Shown in pieces: positions 36,301 through 60,228 of a stretch of 64,000 nucleotides of DNA. Positions within the stretch are counted from its first letter, which is position 1. Each line of letters begins with the position of its first letter. The stretch comes from Klebsormidium nitens (Eukaryota > Streptophyta > Klebsormidiophyceae > Klebsormidiales > Klebsormidiaceae). The translations under genes and the position numbers were made by a program. Location: NCBI GenBank assembly GCA_000708835.1, contig DF237248.1, positions 1 to 64,000 of the forward strand. The letters run 5' to 3'. The notes under the pieces are model-generated. The model was given only the letters and a program-made list of their open reading frames with translations. It was not told the DNA's origin and did no database searches.

Positions 36301-39300
36301 TGAGTTTCAGCCCCCTGGCTCCATGTGCAGGTTCTCTCTCAGGCGAGCTGCTCACTTCTCGAGAACATCAGGGACTCTGTTTGCCTCCATCCGAAAGTGA
36401 AGGAGCTTCAAGATAGGTGAGGCTTCCTCATCCTAACACGATCCACAAATGACGACAGAGGAAACTTTCTGACTTGATTCGAACGGACGGATGCAGAACC
36501 ATTAGAGTGCTTTGAAGCCCTGAGCTCACAACCGGTAGAAATAATCGCTTCCTTTCCTACCCGTTCAAGGTCATTTAATTCGGTCAGCTTCAGAACTGGT
36601 AGTAAGAATTGCTTTCTTTCCTACCCGATCAAGGTCATTTACTTCGGTCATTCCATTTTGTTCCGCAGTATCGACGACATCATCGATGAGGATGTCTTGC
36701 ACTCCCGCCAAGCTTTCGTGGCCCGCACGCAGCAGTGCTTTGCGGTGAAAGCGGGTTTGGACGGCTTTTTGGACGTAGCGAGAAAGGCTTTCTGTGAAAC
36801 CACTGAAGGTAAGAGGCATGCAGACTCAATGTAAACTCAAGCCCCCAGGACTCGCTGCATTTCGAACGAGATCCGCGGGTCTCATCGGAAGGAACGTAAT
36901 CTCCTGGCCTTTCGCATCTGAGAATCTTGCCAGAATCCACTAATTTCAAGATAAGCTTGATTTTCTGGGAAATAAAGACTCCGTTGGCGTTTGTCTCGCA
37001 GATATGCACGAGCTGGCAAAGCGATACCGAGAGGAGTATGATCTCCCGAACTTGAAGCTGCCGTACAACGGGAAACAGGGCTTCTACATCAGTATCCCTG
37101 CGAAGGACGTGGAGACCGAGCCTTTGCCAAGGATCTTCATTCAGGTGACTAAAGATACAGCTTGCAACGTCGTCCAGTACAGCGCGTTCTTGTTCCGGGC
37201 ATGCCCGCAATCCCGTGTAATAATATGTCGAGAGTCACTTCGGAGTCCAACCCAGATTCTGAAGCAGATGTAGATGACTCCTTCCGCAGCTAGTCCAGAT
37301 ATGAAGAGTAAGCCAATTTCTTTCATCTTCTTTATTGCAGGTTACGAAGCACGGGAAGAACATCTTCTGCTCCACGCAGGAGCTTGTAGCTGTGAGGATT
37401 TCTCATCACCCTTTCAAGTTTCCAGATCCATCGAAAGCCTAGCATGGTAAAAGCCTTCTGATTTGAGTCCCTTGGAGGAGGCGTCTTCTGTCAGTCTAAA
37501 CTGGTTCTTTTCTTCATCTTGAGCCTTTGATGCTGCTCCTTTCGTGGCTCCTTACTCCATCAAATTGGTATTCTCGTACCATCTTCAAGTTTCTGGAAAG
37601 TCACGAATGTGATCTGAACATCTTGCTTCTATTGTTTCATGTCGCAGTTGAACGTTCGAAACAAAGAAGCTGCTGCCGACTGCTATTCGAGAACGGAGAG
37701 GGCTCTTGAAGGTATACTCGTGACTCCAGTCAGACGACAATAATCGTGTTTCTGAAATACGGTCTCGAACACTGTTCTTGTCGCTCGTCCTCACAGTCCA
37801 TTCGTCTTCTAGGTCGGTAGACATATGCAATCATCCATTGCAGATGCTTAGCATTCCCGGCACAACCCAAAAACTCCTGATCGATCCGGGGATTTTCGTT
37901 CTCTTGCAGGGCTGTGCCAGACCATCCGTGAGAACATCCAGTTGCTCATGCTCCTCTCGGAGTCTGTGGCTATGCTGGACATGCTGGTCAACTCCTTCGC
38001 GCACATCGTCTCGACGAGCGCGCCGGAGACCTACCACCGACCAGAGTTCACAGGTACTCAAAGATCTTCAGATGCACGGGTAAAATCTGGCCTGAGCTTC
38101 GAGTCAGGTCGCAACACTTCAAAACACTCTGCTCTTGTTGCTGGAGCCGGACGTCTGGTAAAGGATTGTATTGATCAAAATTGAAAGTCGCGTTCCTTTG
38201 TGCAGAGGATGGGCCCATCGCTATCGATGCCGGCCGCCATCCGATCGTCGAGGGCCTACATTCTGACACGCCTTTTGTTGTAAGGGGCCTTTACATCAGC
38301 TGATCCTTGCGATCCTTCATTGGATCTTCAATTGAATTTGCTTGGGATCTGTGTCCGCAGAAGCAAACCGTCTTCGCTCGGTATCACATAGAGTCTAGAG
38401 ATCAAACACCGCAGAAAAGAAAGGCATTAGACCTCATCCACCTTATCAAGTGTTATTGATCCGAGATTTTGTTTTAGCCTTTTACTTCGAACCTTGTTCG
38501 AACAAGACCGATCGATCTTAGTATATATTCTCTCATTTTTCCCGCTTCTATTGTTTCCAGGCAAACAGCACCTTTCTCTCGGAGGCTTCTAACATGATGA
38601 TCGTAACAGGGCCCAACATGTAAGCCCAGCTTTTTCGTAGTTTCTCAGAAACCCGGTTTGACGATTGAGATGGGTTAGCTCCTCCGTTTGGGTATCAGAA
38701 ACTGTCAGAAACTGCAAAAGCAGAGCCGCTCCTGGGTGTTCTCGGAGTGAATATGGAGCAGAAGGTGGAAGCAGAGATTTAGATAAACTTCATGAAGCAT
38801 TACTGCTTTTTCCACAGGAGCGGCAAGAGCACTTACCTCAAGCAGGTCAGCCTGATCGCGGTCATGGCACATGTTGGCTGCTACGTTCCCGCGCGATACG
38901 CGTCTTTCCGTGTGGTAGACAAGCTGTTTACCAGGATTGGCGCTGGAGACAATCTGGAGAGCAACTCGAGCACCGTAAGCTTCATCGACCCGTCAAGCCT
39001 CGGTAACTTACTGACTCTCAATCTGCAGACTGAAAGTATCACGAATGCCTTTGAGCGGGATCAGAGCAACACTGCTAATTCGAAGGCCGTTCAGAAACTC
39101 TCTTCACAAATCGTGGAGGGAATGTCCAGTCCGAATTCTTCGACGAGATGGCCATACAGTTCACCCTCAAGAAATGCGAACTGCCAATCTGCACTCGTCT
39201 TCTCGCCTGCTCATGTAACTTTCTGCGATGGCCTTCCTCCTGCAGTTTATGACTGAGATGCGCGAGACGGCCTTTCTCATGCAGAACATGACTTCCAGGT

Positions 39301-40587
39301 GGGATCACCAACCACCCGATGAGACCTGAAAGAAAGCTTGCTTTGTTTTTCTGCCTTCATACGCACGACTTCCTTAACCTAGATGTTCTTCCTTTTATGT
39401 GATTCTGACCCGCTACCGCTGGGAAGCGTGGGTGAAGGTATATCCAACGATCCTTTGCTCGCGTCAGAGCCTCTCTTCCTATGTGCATTCAAGGTCCTGC
39501 ACATCTTGTAAGTTCTGCGCTCTAAGCTTTTCTTCTCACCTCCGGCTCAGACATAGCCGTTTTTTGTTGCAGGAGCCTCATCGTGATAGACGAGCTGGGG
39601 AGGGCTACGTCCAGCACCGACGGTCTTGCAATAGCGTGGGCATGTAGCGAGGCGTTGCTAGCAACAAAGGGGTGAGGAAAGAAGCACCTTCGCAGCGCTT
39701 TCAAAGATGTCGCTTCTCATGTACTCTCCTAATGAGGCAGCACATTCCTGTCCCCTACGTTGTCCAGCGACACTTCTTTTCACCGTCTTCTTCCCTCGGT
39801 CTGCTATACCAATCAGGAGACAAGCTCGGACAAGCCATTGCTGGAGAGAGGTCTCATGAAAAGATCAATATCTTAGCCAAGCGCACCCGTTTGCCAGCCT
39901 GCTGCTGTCGAGATTTGCAGGTACGTTGTCTTCGCTACCCACATGTCGCGCCTGGCCGAGCTCTCGAGCATCTACCCGAACGTGAAGGTGTGCTTCCTTT
40001 CCGTCGCGGTCGACAACAACCGGCTCGACTTCCAGTACAACCTCCGGGAAGGCTACACGGACGTGCCGCACTACGGGGTGCTTCTGGCGGAAGTTGCGGG
40101 CATGCCGTCGGAGGTCATTCAGGACGCGAGAAGGATCGCGCAGAAGCTCGATGACCAGGTGAGAAGCAGCGGACTCCCTGGTTTTGCGTTCGATTTATCG
40201 ACTGAAGCGTCGAACTTGGTCTGCTTTCTGATTAACTTTAGCACGAAGCTTGAAACCATTTTCCGAGATTTCCGTCTCTTGTCTTCCCAGCCGAGAAACG
40301 CGTCATCGGGATGGTCGTTGAAGGCCGTGCATTTCTCTGCATAAGTATTTGGACTTGTTCTGTTGACTAATTGTCTGCAGCCATGATGCGCTGAACATCA
40401 AGGTTTGCATTGGATGCAGGAAACAAAACGGCTTGATTCCGGGTATTCCGCTTACCTCAATCTCCGGAAGGACTACTACGTTGCGCAGCGGCTGCTTTGC
40501 TTGCGTTACGCAAACTTAGAGGAAGAGTCGATGAGGGAGTACTTGCAGAATCTCAAGGACCAGTATCTCGATGGGCAGATTGGATGA
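33368..40587 (+). CDS. MSH4: Meiotic MutS homologue MSH4 (ZMM protein)
   Basis: Twenty-four exons: 33368-33433, 33728-33921, 34071-34081, 34139-34170, 34304-34419, 34596-34641, 34829-34875, 35092-35205, 35363-35438, 35621-35693, 35957-36105, 36331-36416, 36669-36808, 37002-37144, 37341-37391, 37648-37711, 37910-38053, 38206-38279, 38561-38619, 38818-38974, 39246-39298, 39573-39671, 39921-40158 and 40420-40587. The total is 2400 nt, 799 residues (Arabidopsis MSH4 is about 790). MSH4 pairs with MSH5 as a sliding clamp that stabilises Holliday-junction intermediates and promotes interfering crossovers. Diagnostic sequence: start [38 protein letters not shown], Walker A GPNMSGKST (about 559-567), Walker [12 protein letters not shown] (about 636) and [11 protein letters not shown]. 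The N-terminal mismatch-recognition domain of repair MutS proteins is absent, as expected for MSH4. The 11-nt exon is inferred from frame continuity. A good start context (GCCATGG) is present. Confidence 0.93.
34071..34081 (+). other. Inferred 11-nt microexon of MSH4
   Basis: Without it, exons 33728-33921 and 34139-34170 cannot be joined in frame by canonical splice sites. The 11 nt lie between CTACAG and GTAAGA, restore the frame and give [17 protein letters not shown]. This matches the [12 protein letters not shown] region of known MSH4 proteins. The upstream donor (GTTAAG) is weak. Confidence 0.6.
36525..36650. repeat. Two ~62-bp tandem units just upstream of an MSH4 acceptor
   Basis: Units at about 36525-36586 and 36587-36650 share the cores TTTCCTACCCG and CAAGGTCATTTA and end in TTCGGTCA. 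They lie immediately before the acceptor of exon 36669-36808. Confidence 0.75.
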
Positions 40588-41796
40588 ATCAGTAAACGGT
40601 AGACGGTCATGCTTTCAGCCGCGTTCAACGGGAGACTTCCGGCTTGAATCCGCTGCGCGCGTTCTGGCGGAAGTATTGCTTGTCGGCTCCTCAAATGTTG
40701 GTTTGGTCCTGCTCTCTGAGCTTAGGTGCACGTCTGTACACAATGCTCCAAAGCGCACGGCAACCGCAGTTTTCCTCAGCTCTAAAAATCAACACACCAC
40801 ATGGTCTTGAATACGCAGCTTTATGTTACGTGGTCATAGGCGCGCTTCGCGATCTTACGCTTGAAGAGCGACAAGCAAGAGGATACGTCCGCAGACCCCC
40901 TAACGCTTTGGCTCGATTACCATGTGCTCCATGTTTGCAGCGCGTGATCGAAAGACCGATATGTGGAAGCTCATGACGTAGCGTTTGGCGCTCTTAAAGG
41001 CTCGTCCTGTATCTTTGTTCTGAAGGCAATTTTTGCGTTGTGATGCTCATGATCGGCTATCTGATTACTCAAGGCGTACGTCAAGCTGCCAGCAATTGGT
41101 CCATATACGCAGAATATGCGCATGAGGCCCACTGCCAACCTGGGCCACCCTGGCCAGTCACTGAGTCAATTGCGAGCATGCAAGCTGGGTGCTGAGCGAA
41201 ATTCAATGGACTCAGAAGTGTTCGTAGTGAGCTCTAGCTAGCGTGTACGTTGACGTACGCATGTGGGTCGATTGCCGCAAAGCAACGGGAGAAGGCTGCT
41301 TCCAAGCCATGGCTATCCAGCAATCACAGATAGCGGCAGTGTGCGTGCTGCTAGATACATATGTCTTATAGAGTCGAAGGACACGTACCTGATATATACA
41401 TACGAGCGCAGACTGTCCAGCGACACCATTCTTCCAGGATATTCGTTTGCACGCCCCGAACTGACCGAGTGCAGAGAATGTCACAGTGAAATTTGCCCAC
41501 TAACCACTATCTGCATGAACTTTGCATGCCACTTCCTGATTTGATGTGGAGCGCGATCGGTCCAGATGAGATTGCCAGTCATCATCTCTGGGTTTTCTGT
41601 ATGTATGTATCCAACACTTTCATCATTATAAATATGGATCTGACTGAGCTTGCTCTAATATACAAATGCACTGTATGTTCTATTATATATGGCTCCGTTC
41701 CCCAATCCAGGCTTGTTCGAGATTTTTCTTGATATCTTGCCTCGCCCGCTACTCGCTAAGCACACTTGCCTGACAAATCATTCTGCGAGCGACGTT
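40588..41796. other. Intergenic region between MSH4 and NAD-malic enzyme 3' ends
   Basis: Two convergent genes end here. Apart from short frames without homology I saw no exon, RNA gene or repeat worth naming. Confidence 0.5.
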
Positions 41797-53446
<11,650 letters not shown>

Positions 53447-54655
53447 CTGTTGAGATTATGGATCAGTTTGCTGTGCCTTGATTGGTTAGAAGTGATCAAG
53501 GAATCTAGATGATGAGCCTTCTGTCACCAGGCTAAGAGCCACATTGGAAAACCTACTTGCTTGATCCACATGATCTCTGCCTGCGAGCAACTTTGCAATC
53601 AGAAGCTCGCACAATTGTATGCCTTCAGCTCTACTTGTGTAGCTGCAAACTAAATGCCCACCAATCAACTCATGATCTGGTCAACAAAATCGGTGCCCCA
53701 TTGCAGGTCAGTGGTCAGGAACAATGTGATCTGCCCACATTCCCTGGGTGCACGGTTTGCTGCTGCTCTGAGGTAGACCAATGAGGGCGGAATTACGAAG
53801 CAGCATAAGGGCCTACATGAATTCGCATGATTTGTCAGCACCACCCTGTTTTAGATCTTTGCATTTTCACGTTGATGTCAAATTCTGGCGCAAGCTCTCT
53901 CTGCATTGCGCATTCCTCATTCAGTGCTTGCTGGCACTTGGTGGCTCAAATTGTGCACAGAAATCTGGCGAGGCGCGACTAGGTAGATCCCTGCATTTGC
54001 AAGCTAGCTAGCTCTGCGTGATCATCTCTCGTCCACCCCCTTTGCACTTGGCATGTAGTTTGGCCAGCTGCCGGGCTTCTGTGTTGGTTGAAAGTTGGGG
54101 GGTAAGGATTGGCGCAAAAGTGGCCCCCCATTTGAGATATCTTCGCCAGGGGGTGCGCTTTGGCAACAGCATTGGCAAGCAGCATTGTGCATGATGAGCT
54201 CGCCAGAGTGATGAAGTCCAAGGAGAATTGCAATGCGGTAGCTGCGCTTTTCTGAGGCATTTGATAGCTTTTGAACGATCTTAATCCAGCTGGAAGGGAC
54301 GTAATTCAGCTGAGAGATGTCCTACGATCTGTTTGTTCTGGACAATCGACCCTTGCTCGGGACCTATCACATTAGCAAGGACGTTTGCAAGGCGAAAGAC
54401 AAATGTGCAATCCACCAAGCGCTCTGCTTGAGATCTAAACCAAAGCTGAGCAGGCGGTCAGCTTGTGGTATCAACGGCCGTCCCCCCCAAGATCTGGCCA
54501 ATGCCCCCAGCATACTCATTCATCGCACAGGATTTCTTCCAGCTAAGGGCGTCAAGTTCAGCAGGAAGCGGGGTTCACCACTTTCATACTCTGCACTTCC
54601 ATCAGCGACAAGCCTGCCTGTGTTGAATAACCACCCAAATCAATCACTCCTGGTG
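53447..54655. other. Divergent intergenic region, NAD-ME and polysaccharide deacetylase
   Basis: 1.2 kb between the start of NAD-ME (-) and the start of the deacetylase (+). No exon was recognised. It presumably holds both promoters and 5' UTRs. A plus-strand frame at 54317-54730 runs into the deacetylase first exon in a different frame and is not supported. Confidence 0.45.
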
Positions 54656-57600
54656 ATGCTTGTCATGATGGCTGAAGTTGTCGCACTGAGCCTTGTGCTC
54701 CTCCCTGCTTCGGTGCTGTTCATTGGGTAAGTGCACAGCTGATCACCACTGTTCAGTCTGTTGCCTTGCAGCAGTGGATAAAACGGGCCTGGCAACTTCC
54801 AGCTGGGACCCCTTTTGCGGCCGTGCAGTATACCAACTTGTAGTATCAAGTGCGCCTTCCAACAAAGCCACGCAAGCGTATTGATGCCAAGCCACTGATC
54901 CTCAGCACAAAGCCCTCTCGACCTCTTGGGTGCAGGGTCTTCTTCCAGCCCCGTCTCATCATGCAACTGACACAGCGACTTTTCCCCTCTGTCCTGTTCC
55001 TTTGGCCCACGAAGTGTGAGACCTCTTCCCCCCATTCTATCTGCATAGCCAAAGTTCTGAAATTTGTACTGCATCCCTCAGAAATAGCGGCATCTCTAAT
55101 TGGAAAGGAATGTCCTCTTAGGTGGTTTTGCAGTTTATGAAAATAAACATACAAAACTCGTGCCATTCTCATTGGGAGAGGCCCTTGAACCTGATTGTAT
55201 CGTTGAAGCAGTTTGAGCCTCTCAGAACGGGTTACAGTAAAGCAAGATATAAGTCCCCCTCCATTGTGTTCTGCGTATTTGGACTCTCAAACTCATTCAG
55301 TTCTTTTCCTGAAAGTCTCTTCTTTGAAGTGTTCTTTATCTCGATAATCCTTAATCTACTGCATTCTGTACTCGGGGCTGACGCTGTCCATACTTTGCTT
55401 GCAGCAAAGGTGGTGGCCCTGACGATTGACGATTCTCCACACGATGCCGTCACACCAGAGGTCAGTCACTTATGCTCCGCGCTTGATGATACGTCCTGAG
55501 TCTGGTAACACCTAAAATCCCAAATCCTCGAGCCAGGTTTGAGATGTGCGACCGTCCCCCTGGATCGAGAACAGCACAACAGGCTGCACTGATTAATCAT
55601 GAATTTGACGACATTTGCCCTCACCCATTGAGTCTGGTGATCTCAGCCCAATCAGGCTCTGCAGCTGGTTTTGAAATGAAATCAAGTGAGAACGTTAAAG
55701 CCCTTGAGAAGGTCCGAAATCCTTCACTGCAGCTTTCCAATTGCATCTCAAAAGAGTGGGCGTGCTGACCTGTCAAGGTCACATGACGATTTGTGTAAAG
55801 GCATAACATCAAAGGCTAATAGTGGCTTTTGCCCCGGTGTACGTGGGGAGTAATCCTGAGTGTGAAGTGTCCAGCCTGTTCGAAATTTTACCAACCGAGT
55901 GAATATGATTAAGTGCGCCGTTTTACAAGGCATTGATCGACCAGATTATACATGTAGGTTATGCCGGAAAGGTTCATACGACAGTATGACCACTAGACCG
56001 CCGAGTGATCTTGAAGCGTCTGAATCGTTTGACCGGAAATAGGGAAGGCCTCGAGCCAACTCGAAGTGGGTCACGTGGCTCCTTGAAGCAGTCCGTTTCC
56101 CCCGATTTCAAGCATGGTTCAGACCCAACCTGAATCTAAAACCGAGAGTTACTTGCCACGCTGGCTGAGAGTCGAACCCCAGCCTTTCTGGTCGACGCCA
56201 GCCCTTAAAACAGTGCGTCGCTTCGAAAGAAGTCGTCGCTTTCCCTTTGCAGGTACTGGACGTTCTTCAGGAACACGACTGCAAGGCCACGTTCTTCATT
56301 ATTGGAAGTTACTTGGACAAGTGGCCGCATCTAGTTGACCAAATGCACAAAGAGGGTGAGACTTGGACTTCTCATCTGAGACCCGTAGAAGTGCCAGCGA
56401 AGATTGAGGTGTGGCTGTCTTCCGCGCTCTCTTATTGGCGCCAATCTTTTTGAAACCGTTCGAAGCAGACAAGCGAAGGAGAGCCCAATCTTCCCTGCTT
56501 CGTAATCCTCTGCAATATCCGAAGTTTGAGACTCGTGAAGGGAGATCTGGTTTTCGAACCCAAAGCCGAGATTTGACGTCTGATCGTGTTGTTTTGCCAG
56601 GTCATGAGCTCGGCAACCACACGATGGAAGACACGGCGAGCTGGAAGTTGAGCAAGGTAAGTGATAGATATATTTCAGGCTTTCTGAAGACTCAGAAAGG
56701 AAACTCGGACCGGTTTCGGCCTTGTTGTCGACTTTCTGCATTAAGAAATTGACTCAAACAAACGGCGTGCCACTCGACAACGAGCCCATCGCTCGGGTCT
56801 AGAGTCCTCGATGGTCGGTGTCGAACGCTCAGCACCGTTCTCCTACTTGTAACCGTGTGGTGGGCATTACGAGTTCTGCCTTGGTTCTCAGCCTTCAATG
56901 CAGGACAACAATGAACGAAAATAGTTATGCGAAAGACGATTAGCAGTCGTGTTGCTTCCATGGCCCTACTTCGTGACGCGATCATTATGCTTGCCTTAGC
57001 ATGCCTTTGACCCCACCGATCGACCCTTGAAAAGATTCGAGACAGCCATATTCTCTACGGATTGAATCGTAGCCTCAAGAATCGCAGGTAAGCTTAGACA
57101 TGGACATGACTTGCTTCTGCTCGCCGCACTGCTTCGCAAGCAAGGGGATCGCAAAGCCAGATTCGTGTCGACCTTTCAGGCTGGACCGCCCTTCTCAAGG
57201 GATGCTCGTCAAATCATTTTTATTCCGTTCCGTTACTCTTCCAGGACGAATTGGAGCGGCAGCTGCTAGAAACGGACTCCCGGTTGCAGCCTTACTGGGG
57301 CGCGAACAGTATCAAGTGGTTCCGGCCGGTAAGTGACGGACTTTCCCCCGCTTTTTTTGTCACTCTCGTTCCTTCGGTATTCCTGAGATTCGAAGCCAGT
57401 CCGTAAGTGTGCAAAAAAGGGTTCGAAAACAGTCTCACTCACGCGGATGGACTATGCAGAAGGTCACCCATCCAGATCCGAAAGATGTTCGATCCGGACG
57501 GCGCCTTGAGGGTTCTTGTCGGGGTGCTTACATAATCTGCTTTAGAATCTGGTTTGCATCATGAAAGCTGGTTACTAGGTGGCAGTCTGGAAACACGTCG

Positions 57601-59218
57601 CGACAATAGAACGCTTCTAGACACCCGGTCCGTAAGCTGAAGTCGTTGACAACCCAAAAAAGAAACACTGTTCACTCGGATACTCCGTAAAAATAGTCCG
57701 TAAAAATTCTCTCAGCTTGAAGCTATTAGAGCGGGCATAGCAAACGGACGTAGAGTCGGACTACGAAGTCAATCGACCCGCGAATATCGCAATCCTATTT
57801 CACGGTCAGCGTGCCAGACGTTGACGAACAGACCTGTAATTTCAAAAGAACGAGTTTCCGGCTGGAGTAAGTGCCGATCAACATGTTGACCGCTAACCAA
57901 CTCACAAACCGCAGTAAACTTCTAGATAATAAGTTCTTTTCACCCCCGTACAGGGCCACGGCTGGTTCACGCAAAGCATGATGACAACCCTGCGCAAGCA
58001 CGGGTACCGCGTCGCGCTGGGGTCGCTCTTCCCACATGACCCCTTCTTCGTAGACCAAGGGCCGCTCATTGCGAAGTACCTTTTAGCCCGGGTGAGCTTT
58101 TTCTAGGATTCCCGAGAAGCTTTACCGCGCTTTTACAGAACGCATGGCAGATGACAGGGGGTCCCGAAGTGGGAAGCATCTCTGAACCCGGGTGAGCCGT
58201 CCCCGCTTTGCCGAGACATTTCCGCGCCTTTCCAGGACACGTGGCAAAGAGGCACCGTTTGGAGAGACTAAAGAGACCGCGCCACGGGAATTGAGGTCCA
58301 CCGGAGGTGTTCACGGACGGTTTCGCCGTCACTTTCGCCGTCAGAGCAGCTCGCTGGTTTCGCCGGCTGTGCACCTTTGAGACCAATTTGCAGAAGGCGC
58401 CTAAAGGCCAGCAGTTGACCGGTCGGCGCTGTTTGTAGAGCACGTCATACTGTCCGCGAAGTCCTGAATGAGCTTCTAGATGAGCTTTTGAGACATCAGT
58501 CGACCGGGGTCGCGCTGCGTTGCTAACCTCAGGACAAATCTGCGGTAATCTTTGAAAGGTCCTGCCCCCCTTGCGTCCACTGAGCAAGCCAAACACCGCT
58601 CCCGAGCAGCTAGAAGTTGATTGTAGAAGGCTGGTCTATCAAAACCAAATTAGGGGACGCATTCTCGATCGTACCACAATTGAAGGTGCCGTCTGACCAT
58701 CCCTCGCAGGTGTACCCGGGCGCTGTCATTATTCTCCATGATGGAAAGCCAAGCCGTCGACAGCTGATAGACGTGAGTCTTCGCTTGATTCTCAAGACGG
58801 GTCCCTTGCTTTTCGATGCCCTTCGTCACTATCTACTGAAATCTACGAAGGCCGTTCCTCTGACTTGTTCAATCTGCAGAGCCTGCATCTCTCGCTTTCT
58901 CGACGGATGCGCTGACGTCGGCTCGAGGCAGCAAAGATCTGTTAAGCCCTCGCCGGAATACGGTCGCTGGCTTTTTCTCCGCACTTGTCAGGCGTTGCTG
59001 TTGGTATTAGAAAGTCGACAATCTCTTCCGTCGTGTAAACTATGTGGGCGCTCACCGTTACGATCAATGCTTCCTGCCACGTCGTGCAGGCTTTGAAGAT
59101 TTTGCTACCCGAACTCAAACGCCGTGGCTATAAAGTAGTGACTCTTTCGAGCTTAGTCGGAGAGAAGCCTAAGGCAGGCAGTGCTTCCAATGCTGGTCGT
59201 CCTTCCAAAATCCAATGA
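54656..59218 (+). CDS. Polysaccharide deacetylase (NodB/CE4-like), membrane-anchored or secreted
   Basis: Nine exons: 54656-54726, 54936-55015, 55405-55460, 56253-56355, 56601-56656, 57245-57328, 57954-58091, 58710-58772 and 59090-59218. The sum is 780 nt, 259 residues. An N-terminal hydrophobic segment (VVALSLVLLPASVLFI) suggests a signal anchor or signal peptide. NodB-type motifs follow: VALTIDDSP (catalytic/metal aspartates), CKATFFIIG, GHELGNHTMED, IKWFRPGHGWF and AVIILHDGK. Such enzymes remove N- or O-acetyl groups from chitin-like or other wall polysaccharides. The usual metal site H-x-x-x-H in motif 2 reads H-T-M-E-D here, so the second histidine is replaced; activity may differ or use another ligand. 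The C-terminus ends in a short polar tail after VVTLSSLV. The donor edge of exon 57954-58091 is duplicated downstream. The substrate cannot be told from sequence. Confidence 0.85.
58087..58248. repeat. Duplicated donor edge in the deacetylase gene
   Basis: The block 58087-58149, with the exon end and donor CCCGGGTGAGC, is repeated at about 58187-58248 with the same donor motif and a similar tail (CCGCGC..TT..CAG..AC..GTGGCA). Confidence 0.65.
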
Positions 59219-60228
59219 TGGAGCGGACCTCATGGACCAGTCGGTCTTTGCGTCCGGATGCAGCGGCCGCTAAAAGGCGGAACATTAGCAAGCTCATCTT
59301 GGCCGCAAGTCTTTACCTGCATATGACCGGGTTCGCTTTGTCAATCTGGTGCATGAGGTTGCTGCGCGGCGGGACTGGTTGGTGAAGAATGATGATTGGC
59401 TAGGGTCCTCGAGAAGGCTGCGCTTCGGCAACATGTGTGCATGTAAGGCATTGTGCGCATCATCACTCTTGGATCAATCAAGTGCTTCACTGATCTGGTC
59501 AAGATATCTTCTGTCGAATGCGTGTCCCAGTTTGTGATCTATTCAATGACTGCAAATGATGGGGACGGTTACATGTATATATAAATATTGATTGTGGTCA
59601 TGCACATTAGTGCATTGGCGCTCGCGCGTTTACTTCAGTCCGTTCAGGCACACGGACTCGCGGCTGCACCACTACAGCTGCATGACACTCAGTGTGATGC
59701 AGCCAGGCCAGCACATCATGGATGCGCGGAGTTCCGATAGGACATGGACGTACAAAGTACCGCCAGATCGATTAGCTGAATATTATTGAATGAGGAAGAA
59801 TTCTGTGGCTTCTACCATCATCAAGCGATGATTGTCATCATGCGTTTACGCATGCTTTCCATGTACAGACTCACCGCTAGAGCTTCCAATGCATGCGACA
59901 TGTATCATGTTCGACAGTTGGCAACGTACGTTGCACAATCCACATAATTAGTCCCGATTGTGTCCTTACGTATTTGGTTCGATAATTGCAAGATTTTTCA
60001 TCTCGTCCATCAGGGAGTCTGGGCTCTCGCAGTCTTCTACATCAACGTACTGCAGTATGCTGTACTTCTACTATGACAGAAGTCTTGGATCACAGGGCAC
60101 GGCAGCAAAATCAAAAAGCCACAATGGCAATTGCCTTTGATCAGATAATACAATAGCTAAGCAACGCGCGCACAAGAAGTTGTTGCCAAATTGCTGCGGA
60201 CCAGGTCAAATCCTAACCACCCGTCAGC
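59219..60228. other. Intergenic region, deacetylase to hydrolase; nothing recognised
   Basis: The two flanking genes converge. Short frames without homology and an AT-rich stretch near 59570-59590 are all I see. Confidence 0.45.

Noticed and set aside
33368-40587. Alternative identity as MSH5 or a mismatch-repair MSH
   Set aside because: The N-terminus ([19 protein letters not shown]), the absence of a mismatch-recognition domain and the DELGRATSS Walker B fit MSH4.
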